A program made the position numbers and the translations under genes. Positions 1 to 4,503 of a stretch of DNA of 8,139 nucleotides are shown here, piece after piece. The stretch is from Syntrophaceae bacterium UBA2192 (GTDB lineage Bacteria > Desulfobacterota > Syntrophia > Syntrophales > UBA2192). The notes beneath the pieces are model-generated. The model worked only from the letters and a program-made list of their open reading frames with translations, ran no database searches and was not told the origin of the DNA. Location of the stretch: NCBI GenBank assembly GCA_002327315.1, contig DCVI01000222.1, positions 1 through 8,139 on the forward strand. The letters run 5' to 3'. Each line of letters begins with the position of its first letter. The first letter of the stretch is position 1.

Positions 1-1
1 C

Positions 2-316
2 GAGGTGCCGGGCGGCATCTCGTTGGCCTATTCGGGGGACACGGATTTTTGCGAGGGCCTGGTGAAGCTTGCCAGGGACGTGGATCTCTTTATCTGCGAG
101 TGCTCGGTACCCGACGGGATGAAGGTGCCCGGGCACCTGACCCCTTCCGAGGCGGGAGAGGCGGCGGCAAAGGCGGGCGCGAAGCGCCTCGTTCTCACCC
201 ACTTCTACCCCGAGTGCGACGGCGTCGACATCGAGGCCCAGTGCCGCAAAACCTGGCAGGGCCCACTCACCCTGGCCGAGGATCTGATGAAGATCCGGAT
301 TTCACCGACCCGGTGA
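2..316 (+). CDS. Metallo-beta-lactamase-fold hydrolase, RNase Z-like, C-terminal fragment
   Basis: Only the last 104 codons are present; the frame is already open at base 2 and the gene begins left of the window. The peptide carries the C-terminal signatures of the RNase Z/ElaC-like branch of the metallo-beta-lactamase fold. These are YSGDT near the start (metal-bridging Asp), then CE followed by GHLTPSEAG (metal-ligand His) and LVLTHFYP (final His ligand), ending in a GPLTLAEDLMKI tail. Family members are Zn-dependent phosphodiesterases, either tRNA 3'-processing RNase Z or generic hydrolases of the same fold. The N-terminal HxHxDH motif and any exosite lie outside the window, so true RNase Z cannot be separated from a relative. 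It ends at TGA 314-316 and converges with the hsp20 operon. Confidence 0.85.
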   Translation, partial: EVPGGISLAYSGDTDFCEGLVKLARDVDLFICECSVPDGMKVPGHLTPSEAGEAAAKAGAKRLVLTHFYPECDGVDIEAQCRKTWQGPLTLAEDLMKIRISPTR

Positions 317-340
317 AATCCGGAGACACAAGCAGCAAGG

Positions 341-413
341 ATCGAGTAGGGCGGGGCCTCACGGCCCCGTCCTCTCACACCACCGTACGTGCCGTTCGGC
401 ATACGGCGGTTCA
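341..413 (-). ncRNA. Group IIC-like intron 3' remnant: domains V and VI
   Basis: Read on the minus strand, 410 to 379 forms a 32-nt domain V-like hairpin. It has a lower stem ACCGCCGTAT pairing with GTACGGTGGT, a two-nucleotide bulge on the 3' strand (AC or CG depending on register), a three-pair upper stem and a GAAC loop. A CGC triad lies at 408-406; CGC rather than AGC is known from group IIC introns. It is followed by GTGAGAG and a domain VI-like hairpin (stem 349-358 with 363-372, GTGA loop), then TACTCGAT ending near 341, which resembles a IIC intron 3' end. No reverse transcriptase gene, 5' GTGCG start or domains I-IV are present in the window, so this is a dead fragment. A short open frame running from the terminator to TGA at 413-411 could be the tail of a lost intron ORF, but I cannot confirm that. 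Confidence 0.7.
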
Positions 414-465
414 TGTTGGATGCTGTAGGCGTCGGTGCTCTTCCAGCAGGCTGACGAGTCCCTCG

Positions 466-494
466 AAAAAGGCCGGTTGTTCAACCGGCCTTTT
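466..494 (-). terminator. Rho-independent terminator of the hsp20 operon
   Basis: GGCCGGTT (471-478) pairs perfectly with AACCGGCC (483-490) around a four-base loop. A tract of five A (466-470) lies on the left and four T (491-494) on the right. Read on the minus strand, the hairpin starts six bases past the hsp20 stop codon (TAA 499-497) and ends in TTTTT. It could also work bidirectionally, for the converging hydrolase gene. Confidence 0.9.
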
Positions 495-496
495 GA

Positions 497-1015
497 TTAC
501 TTCTTCCCGCTCTTGATGGGAACTTTTTTGCTTTTCGTTTTAGCCTCCACCGTCTTGGGGAGCTTGACGGTGAGGACCCCGTTCTTGAAATCGGCGTCGA
601 CCTTGTTCACGTCGATCCCCTCGGGCAGCGGGACTGTCCGCTGGAAGGACCCGTAGGAGCGCTCCATGTGGTAGAAGCTCTTGTCCTTCTCCTCTTTTTC
701 TTCCTTCTTTTCGCCCTTGATGGTAATCGAATTACCCGTCAGGAGGACCTCCACGTCCTTCTCCTCCATTCCGGGGAGCTCGGCCGTGATCCGGTACTCC
801 TTTTCCGTTTCCTCCAGGTCCATCTTCGGGCTGAATCCGCTCCACTTCTCCTCGGCCATGCGGAGGGGCCGCAGGTCAAAGCCCCGGAAGAAATCCTCGA
901 AGAGCCGGTTGACGTCCCTCTGGAGGGAGAAGAGGGGATACTCTTCCTCGCGTCTCGCGGGCGGGGTCTCTTTCCCCTGTCCCGCAGGAACCAGTTCCTT
1001 GATCTTGCCTGCCAT
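497..1015 (-). CDS. Small heat shock protein (Hsp20/alpha-crystallin), third gene of the operon
   Basis: This is an ATP-independent cytoplasmic holdase that binds unfolding proteins and passes them to the DnaK/ClpB machinery. The 172-residue protein has an N-terminal region with an aromatic helix (LFSLQRDVNRLFEDFF, 28-43) and an alpha-crystallin domain at about 62-155. The domain includes AELPG (78-82) and the signature GVLTVKLPK (146-154). A C-terminal V-P-I version of the I-x-I anchor (165-167) is followed by a Lys-rich tail. Residues 101-112 form a highly charged Glu/Lys stretch in the dimerisation-loop region. The length is normal for the family. The start is ATG at 1015-1013 with AAAGGAGG (1029-1022) six bases upstream. 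It lies 21 bases after the middle hsp20 gene and is followed directly by a strong terminator. Confidence 0.95.
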   Translation of the reverse strand: MAGKIKELVPAGQGKETPPARREEEYPLFSLQRDVNRLFEDFFRGFDLRPLRMAEEKWSGFSPKMDLEETEKEYRITAELPGMEEKDVEVLLTGNSITIKGEKKEEKEEKDKSFYHMERSYGSFQRTVPLPEGIDVNKVDADFKNGVLTVKLPKTVEAKTKSKKVPIKSGKK

Positions 1016-1036
1016 GATGTGCCTCCTTTGCGGGAT

Positions 1037-1435
1037 TTATGCTGACTTCACATTGATCTTCCTGAGTTTCACGGGCTCCGCCTTCGGGAGGGTGAGTCTC
1101 AGGACCCCGTTTTTCACCGATGCGTCGATCCGGTCGCGGTCTATCTCGTCGGACAGGGTGAATGCCCTTTCATAGTCGCCGGCGTCGTACTCGACGTAGG
1201 CGGCACGGTACCCTTCATAGGTTTCCGGCTCTACCCTGCCCAGGAGCGTCAACACGTTTTTCTCGAGGGTGATATCGATCGACTTCTCATCCACGCCGGG
1301 CATATCCGCAAGCAGGACGATGGCGTCCTTGGTCTCACAGATATCCACGCGGGGGATGAAGACCTTTCTGGCCTGGGTCCTCTCCGTTTCAACGGGTGAG
1401 GAAGCCTCACGCTTCTGCATCTCTTTTTCCGCCAT
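1037..1435 (-). CDS. Small heat shock protein (Hsp20/alpha-crystallin) with short N-terminal arm, second gene
   Basis: This 132-residue alpha-crystallin-domain chaperone is shorter than both neighbours. The domain runs from about 26 to 118, with ADMPGVDEKSIDITLEKN (43-60) and GVLRLTLPK (110-118). It ends with an I-N-V form of the I-x-I motif (127-129) and KSA. Its N-terminal arm is only about 25 residues, is strongly charged (MAEKEMQKREAS...), and lacks the aromatic amphipathic segment that usually drives substrate binding and oligomerisation. It may therefore form small oligomers or act as a co-assembling partner of the flanking paralogs (inference). The start is ATG 1435-1433 with AAAGGAGG (1451-1444) eight bases upstream; that Shine-Dalgarno begins almost at the stop codon of the preceding gene, which implies one transcript. 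Confidence 0.93.
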   Translation of the reverse strand: MAEKEMQKREASSPVETERTQARKVFIPRVDICETKDAIVLLADMPGVDEKSIDITLEKNVLTLLGRVEPETYEGYRAAYVEYDAGDYERAFTLSDEIDRDRIDASVKNGVLRLTLPKAEPVKLRKINVKSA

Positions 1436-1453
1436 GAGGTTTGCCTCCTTTCA

Positions 1454-1900
1454 TCACTTCTGCGATTTGATCGCGATCTTTTTGGGTTTGTCTGCCTCCG
1501 CGCGCGGCAACCGGACTTTCAGAATTCCCTTATCGCAACTCGCGTCCACCTTGCCCGAGTCCACGGCATAAGGAAGACGGAAGGTGCGTGTAAACTCGCC
1601 GCTTGCTCGCTCCTGGCGATGGGAAACCTCCGCCGGTTTGAGCTCCTCCGGTTTTCTCGCACCGGTCAGCTTGAGGATGTTCTCGGCGACCGTGATATCG
1701 AGACTGTCCACATCCACACCGGGAACCTCAGCTGTGACGATGACATCCTGATCGGAAGCCCAGATGTTGACCGCGGGAAACGTGGTGGAGTGAGGCGTGC
1801 TCTCTCTCGAGAGAAGACGGTTCATGTCCTGTTGCAGCCGCTCCATCTCCCGCCAGGGGCTCCAGACCCTCCCGTACCGACCTGATTCCGGCCAGACCAT
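1454..1900 (-). CDS. Small heat shock protein (Hsp20/alpha-crystallin), first gene of the operon
   Basis: This 148-residue sHsp holdase is promoter-proximal in the three-gene operon. Its N-terminal arm has the typical Trp-rich amphipathic helix (VWSPWREMERLQQDMNRLL, 12-30). The alpha-crystallin domain runs from about 42 to 133, with AEVPGVDVDSLDITVAEN (57-74) and GILKVRLPR (125-133). The C-terminal anchor is I-A-I (142-144) followed by KSQK. The frame stays open to a TTG at 1921, but AAAGGAGG (1918-1911) lies inside that extension, ten bases before ATG 1900-1898, so the ATG is the start. The stop TGA (1456-1454) abuts the ribosome-binding site of the next gene. All three operon members share the terminal pattern I-x-I/V-K-S but differ in their N-terminal arms. 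Confidence 0.94.
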   Translation of the reverse strand: MVWPESGRYGRVWSPWREMERLQQDMNRLLSRESTPHSTTFPAVNIWASDQDVIVTAEVPGVDVDSLDITVAENILKLTGARKPEELKPAEVSHRQERASGEFTRTFRLPYAVDSGKVDASCDKGILKVRLPRAEADKPKKIAIKSQK

Positions 1901-1903
1901 CTT

Positions 1904-1920
1904 GATGAAACCTCCTTTCA
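1904..1920 (-). promoter_or_regulatory. Ribosome-binding site of the first hsp20, flanked by complementary bases
   Basis: AAAGGAGG (1918-1911) decides the ATG start at 1900. On the minus strand the GGAGG core is bracketed by TGAAA (1920-1916) and TTTCA (1910-1906). These could close a five-pair mini-hairpin with the core in its loop. That is a weak but testable candidate for temperature-sensitive translation. Confidence 0.5.
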
Positions 1921-1939
1921 AATATTGTTTTTTCCATTC

Positions 1940-1964
1940 GGGGGCTTCTTTTATTGAAACCCCC
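1940..1964 (-). promoter_or_regulatory. Hairpin in the hsp20 operon 5' leader
   Basis: GGGGGTTTC (1964-1956, minus strand) pairs with GAAGCCCCC (1948-1940) across a seven-base loop, with one mismatch in nine pairs. It lies between the candidate promoter (1983-2010) and the first Shine-Dalgarno, so it would be in the transcript. It has no T tract, so a terminator is unlikely. A role in mRNA stability or temperature sensing is inference. Confidence 0.5.
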
Positions 1965-1982
1965 TTTGGGCTTTTCGACGAT

Positions 1983-2010
1983 AAAATAAATCAGATTTTT
2001 ACCTTGTCAA
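1983..2010 (-). promoter_or_regulatory. Candidate sigma-70-type promoter of the hsp20 operon
   Basis: On the minus strand there is a perfect TTGACA -35 box (2010-2005) followed, after 16 bases, by TATTTT (1988-1983) as a 4/6 match -10 box. The site lies about 85 bases upstream of the first hsp20 start. I looked for a sigma-32 -10 element (CCCCAT-like) at the right spacing and for a CIRCE palindrome, and found neither. Heat control, if any, may therefore act elsewhere. Confidence 0.45.
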
Positions 2011-2033
2011 GAGGGGCAGGAAAGCAGTGGCAA

Positions 2034-2060
2034 AAGTGAGGGAAGTGACGGAAGTGAAAG
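2034..2060. repeat. Three 9-bp tandem repeats upstream of the hsp20 promoter
   Basis: The units AAGTGAGGG, AAGTGACGG and AAGTGAAAG sit head to tail, sharing AAGTGA at nine-base spacing. They end 24 bases upstream of the candidate -35 box, which suits a regulator-binding array but could equally be chance purine-rich sequence. Confidence 0.55.
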
Positions 2061-2083
2061 AAGAAAATACGTTGGCATTCCTT

Positions 2084-2106
2084 CCGAGACCCGATACCCG
2101 AGACCC
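2084..2106. repeat. Short direct repeat CCGAGACCC, 14-bp period
   Basis: CCGAGACCC occurs at 2084-2092 and 2098-2106 with GATAC between the copies. It sits just beyond the 3' end of the 7TM gene, in the gap between two minus-strand operons. There is no sign of function. Confidence 0.5.
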
Positions 2107-2118
2107 TGGTCCCCGACT

Positions 2119-2760
2119 TTAGAGCAGCAGTGCCCCTTTATAAAAGAAGTACAGCCCCACTAGCTGAATCACGTGGTAGATGTCGTTGTGGTTGAAGTGC
2201 CTGGCCAGTTTGAAGCCGCTTCGCTGGACGGCGGCGGCGCCGAAGCTGATGAGGATCCCGACGACAATGAGTTTCGCCCCCGGTGACCCCGTTGAGACAT
2301 AATTCAACGCCATGGCCCCGAGAATGAAAGCCATGAAGATGGAGTAGAAGACGATGACATTTTGGAAGCGATAGTCGCGCCAGATCCAGGCGGCATAGAT
2401 GATCGAGAGCCCCAGGACGGTCCACCGGAGCAGTTCCGCGTAGTCCGCAGGGAGGATGTGGTAAAAGGTCGCGGCCAGCATGGCCGTCACGGAAGTGCCG
2501 ACGGCGATCCCCGTGATACGCCACAGGAGCGGCACCCAGGACACGAGGGGGGTGTGCCGTACGGCATGGATCGTCGCCCCCGTGAGCGCGCCCAGGGCGA
2601 TCAGGAAGAAAGACAACGCAAAGTAGAAGTGCACCGGGGCGGAGGAGACGCTATAAATTTTCACGCCGCCGAAGACGGCCGCTACCGCGAGGAGAACATC
2701 CGTCAGGACCGTCATCGGTTCAGGTCCCAGAATGCCTTGTTCCGGCTTATTCCGATTCAT
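2119..2760 (-). CDS. Seven-helix integral membrane protein of unknown function (CREST/DUF6962-like)
   Basis: The 213-residue hydrophobic protein has about seven predicted membrane helices (roughly 17-35, 44-64, 77-99, 111-125, 133-155, 163-180, 195-212). Conserved-looking polar residues lie within or beside helices: TIHAVRH (63-69), FYH (99-101) and HFNHNDIYHVIQ (188-199). His/Asp clusters in a 7TM layout recall the CREST superfamily (hemolysin III, PAQR, alkaline ceramidase), whose members are metal-dependent membrane amide hydrolases. I also recall DUF6962 proteins with a similar C-terminal HND...HVIQ motif. Both assignments are from memory and uncertain. The start ATG (2760-2758) overlaps the stop of the YbaK-like gene in an ATGA arrangement, so it is probably translated by coupling. 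The open frame extends upstream through the ybaK-like gene, but that part is an out-of-frame shadow. Confidence 0.8.
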   Translation of the reverse strand: MNRNKPEQGILGPEPMTVLTDVLLAVAAVFGGVKIYSVSSAPVHFYFALSFFLIALGALTGATIHAVRHTPLVSWVPLLWRITGIAVGTSVTAMLAATFYHILPADYAELLRWTVLGLSIIYAAWIWRDYRFQNVIVFYSIFMAFILGAMALNYVSTGSPGAKLIVVGILISFGAAAVQRSGFKLARHFNHNDIYHVIQLVGLYFFYKGALLL

Positions 2761-3287
2761 GCGGTCTTCTCCAATTTCCGGATCACGAAGCGCTCCTCCT
2801 CGTCCTCGCCGAACGTGCTGACAGGGTTGGGGATGGCAGCGTAGATCCGCCGGAGATCCGCGGTGCCGACCCGGAAGCTCTTTGTGGGTATGGCGGGGTT
2901 GAACATGAAGTATTCGGCCCGCATAATCTTCTCGTCCACATAGAAGGGAAGCGACGGGTCCCGGTGGCCGAAGGGAGGAACCGAGCCGGGGTCGCATCCG
3001 GTCACTTCCATCAGTTCATCCCGGTTGGCAAAACGGATGTCCTTCGTGCCGAACTCCTTCTTGAAGGGTCGGGCCTTGACCTCTTTTTCTGCCGTTGTGA
3101 CCAGAAGGTAGTATTTCCCCTTGGCCTTGAGAAGGATGCACTTGCTGCTCGCCCCGCTCCAGCCCGCCTGGCCGCGGAAGGCGAGCGACTCCTCGCAGGA
3201 ACCCACGGGCGCGTGCTCGATCTCGTCGTATGCAATCCCCATCCGCTGGAGAAGGTCTATTATCGCCTGATAGACTTCTTGAGACAT
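2757..3287 (-). CDS. YbaK/ProX-type aminoacyl-tRNA deacylase
   Basis: This 176-residue protein belongs to the YbaK/EbsC/ProX editing-domain family. These cytoplasmic enzymes hydrolyse mischarged aminoacyl-tRNA, for example Cys-tRNA(Pro) or Ala-tRNA(Pro), in trans. Visible signatures are SSKCILLKAKGKYYLLVTTA (47-66), where K49 is the likely counterpart of the essential YbaK lysine, and GCDPGSVPPFG (97-107), the family glycine/proline loop. VDEKIMRAEYFMFNPA (117-132) precedes a T-K-S-F substrate-pocket strand. The N-terminal helix (VYQAIIDLLQRMGI) and C-terminal tail make it slightly longer than the minimal ~155-160-residue domain. The amino acid removed cannot be told from the sequence. The start is ATG 3287-3285 with TAGGAG six bases upstream. 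It is the first gene of a two-gene operon, and its TGA overlaps the ATG of the 7TM protein. Confidence 0.88.
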   Translation of the reverse strand: MSQEVYQAIIDLLQRMGIAYDEIEHAPVGSCEESLAFRGQAGWSGASSKCILLKAKGKYYLLVTTAEKEVKARPFKKEFGTKDIRFANRDELMEVTGCDPGSVPPFGHRDPSLPFYVDEKIMRAEYFMFNPAIPTKSFRVGTADLRRIYAAIPNPVSTFGEDEEERFVIRKLEKTA

Positions 3288-3300
3288 GATTCGCTCCTAT

Positions 3301-3366
3301 TGAAAACCCTATTCCTTGATCTCCCTCTCCCTATGAAAAACCCTTTCCTTGATCTTCCTCTCCCTT
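3301..3366. repeat. Two tandem copies of a 33-bp repeat
   Basis: Copy one (3301-3333) and copy two (3334-3366) both start TGAAAA and share TTCCTTGATCT and CCTCTCCCT blocks. They differ at five of 33 positions by my alignment. The pair lies directly upstream of the YbaK-like gene, so its 5' leader (minus strand) would be transcribed from or through it. Confidence 0.7.
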
Positions 3367-3458
3367 GAGGGGAGAGGATTGAGGTGAGGGCGATTGCTTC
3401 CTTTCCCTTTATGAGAGGACAGAGGTGAGGGTGAATGATCCCCTCCCGTCAAGGGAGG
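3357..3458. repeat. Palindromic dispersed-repeat-like segment between divergent genes
   Basis: The segment has a hairpin CCTCTCCC/GGGAGAGG (3357-3364 and 3370-3377) at the left and CCTCCC/GGGAGG (3442-3447 and 3453-3458) at the right. Between them are repeated GAGGTGAGGG phrases (3381-3390 and 3422-3431). This composition resembles non-coding dispersed repeats widely seen between proteobacterial genes. It occupies most of the roughly 260-base gap between the divergent YbaK-like and xth genes, and no clear promoter is visible in it for either. Confidence 0.55.
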
Positions 3459-3550
3459 AAAAGCATGAGAGGTTTTAACAGAATTCGCTCTTCCTGATAA
3501 GCCAAAATCTGTGCTACTCTCGGGACCGCATGACCGCCAAGGAGGGGACC

Positions 3551-4336
3551 ATGAAAACCTTCAAGATCGCAACGTACAACGTCAACTCCGTGCGCAGCCG
3601 TCTTCCCGTCGTGCTTCCCTGGCTCGAGAAAAACCGTCCCTCGGTTCTCTGCCTCCAGGAAACCAAGACGGAGGACGCCAAGTTCCCGGCGAAGGAGTTC
3701 GAGGATGCCGGGTGGCACGTGGCCTACCGCGGGGGAAAAAGCTACAACGGGGTGGCCATCGTCTCCTCCGAGAAGGCCGACATGGCGGCCTTCGGCCTCG
3801 ACGACGGCGGTCCCCCCGACGAGGACCGCCTGATCCGGGCTGTCTTTCCGGGGATCAACATCGTGAACACCTACGTCCCCCAGGGGTCAGAGCGGGAGAG
3901 CCCGAAGTTTGCCTACAAGCTCGAGTGGTTCAGGCGCCTCAGGAAGTTCTTCGCCAAACACTACAAGCCGGACCAGCCCGTTCTGTGGTGCGGCGACATC
4001 AACGTGGCCCGCGAGGAGATCGACGTGCACAACCCAAAGAGGCTCCTGGGTCACGTGGACTTCACGCCCGAGGTCTGGGAGGCCTTCGACGAGGTGACGG
4101 CCTGGGGATTCGTGGACGTGTTCCGCAAGCATCACCCCAACGAGCCCAACCAGTATTCCTTCTTCGATTACCGCGTGCCCAAGTCTCTGGAGAGGGGACT
4201 GGGCTGGCGCGTGGATCACATCCTGGCCACGGCGCCGCTGGCGAAGAAGTCCGTTGACGCCTATATCGATCTGGAGCCCCGCAAAGCCGAGAAGCCGTCG
4301 GATCACACGCCGATCGTGGCGGAGTTCAAACTATAG
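3551..4336 (+). CDS. xth: Exodeoxyribonuclease III (AP endonuclease, EEP family)
   Basis: This base-excision-repair enzyme cleaves DNA 5' to abasic sites and has 3'-5' exonuclease, 3'-phosphatase and 3'-phosphodiesterase activity (family knowledge). The 261 residues show a complete active site: TYNVNSVRSR (8-17, N10), LQETK (35-39, metal-binding E37), NTYVPQGS (106-113, Y108), WCGDINVA (146-153, D149 and N151), GWRVDHILAT (218-227, D222) and SDHTPIV (250-256, catalytic pair D251/H252). The length matches the Xth family (about 250-270). An in-frame ATG exists at 3530, but AAGGAGG (3539-3545) lies between it and ATG 3551 at five-base spacing, so 3551 is the start. It appears to be a single-gene unit, flanked by repeat-bearing spacers on both sides. 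Confidence 0.95.
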   Translation: MKTFKIATYNVNSVRSRLPVVLPWLEKNRPSVLCLQETKTEDAKFPAKEFEDAGWHVAYRGGKSYNGVAIVSSEKADMAAFGLDDGGPPDEDRLIRAVFPGINIVNTYVPQGSERESPKFAYKLEWFRRLRKFFAKHYKPDQPVLWCGDINVAREEIDVHNPKRLLGHVDFTPEVWEAFDEVTAWGFVDVFRKHHPNEPNQYSFFDYRVPKSLERGLGWRVDHILATAPLAKKSVDAYIDLEPRKAEKPSDHTPIVAEFKL

Positions 4337-4391
4337 GCTGGTGACCGGGGGCGCAATGTCAGGCTGCCTTTCGATCGTAGCGGAGCTTTAT

Positions 4392-4480
4392 GCTTATGAA
4401 GATCGGAAGAGCAGAAGTGAGGAAGAGCGGACAAGAAGAAAGAAATCTTCCATCCACGCCGATCTTCCGCTCTTCATAGC
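4392..4480. repeat. Long imperfect inverted repeat between xth and azlC
   Basis: The left arm (4392-4412, GCTTATGAAGATCGGAAGAG then C) is the near-complement of the right arm (4461-4480), with two mismatches and one gap over about 20 bases and a 48-base purine-rich loop. The loop holds a further GGAAGAGCGGA copy (4421-4431). No T tract follows. It is about 55 bases past the xth stop and just upstream of azlC. It could be an mRNA 3'-end structure, an operator or a degenerate mobile palindrome. The rest of the 4337-4503 gap shows nothing recognisable. Confidence 0.65.
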
Positions 4481-4503
4481 TTCCTAACTTCGTGATTTCG
4501 AAT

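Noticed and set aside
205..414. Minus-strand 69-codon ORF starting MNRRMPNGTYGG
   Set aside because: It is the translation of intron domains V/VI and of the antisense of the hydrolase gene; the structure explains it better as RNA.
668..1175. Plus-strand open frames opposite the hsp20 operon
   Set aside because: They are antisense shadows of the hsp20 genes. The minus-strand proteins carry the full alpha-crystallin signatures and ribosome-binding sites.
1965..2118. Sigma-32 promoter or CIRCE element for the hsp20 operon
   Set aside because: No CCCCAT-like -10 at proper spacing and no TTAGCACTC/GAGTGCTAA palindrome could be found.
2761..2997. N-terminal extension of the 7TM membrane protein (frame open upstream of 2760)
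   Set aside because: It runs out of frame through the YbaK-like gene, is Arg/Pro/Gly-rich low-complexity translation, and the ATGA junction at 2760 gives a natural start.
3301..3366. CRISPR array or integron-type repeat
   Set aside because: The two 33-bp copies are contiguous without spacers, differ from each other, and no cas or integrase gene is in the window.
4400..4412. Illumina adapter contamination (AGATCGGAAGAGC)
   Set aside because: The 13-mer is exact but the next bases (AGAAGTGAGG) match neither standard adapter extension, and the site is half of a local inverted repeat. Kept as a finding to verify.
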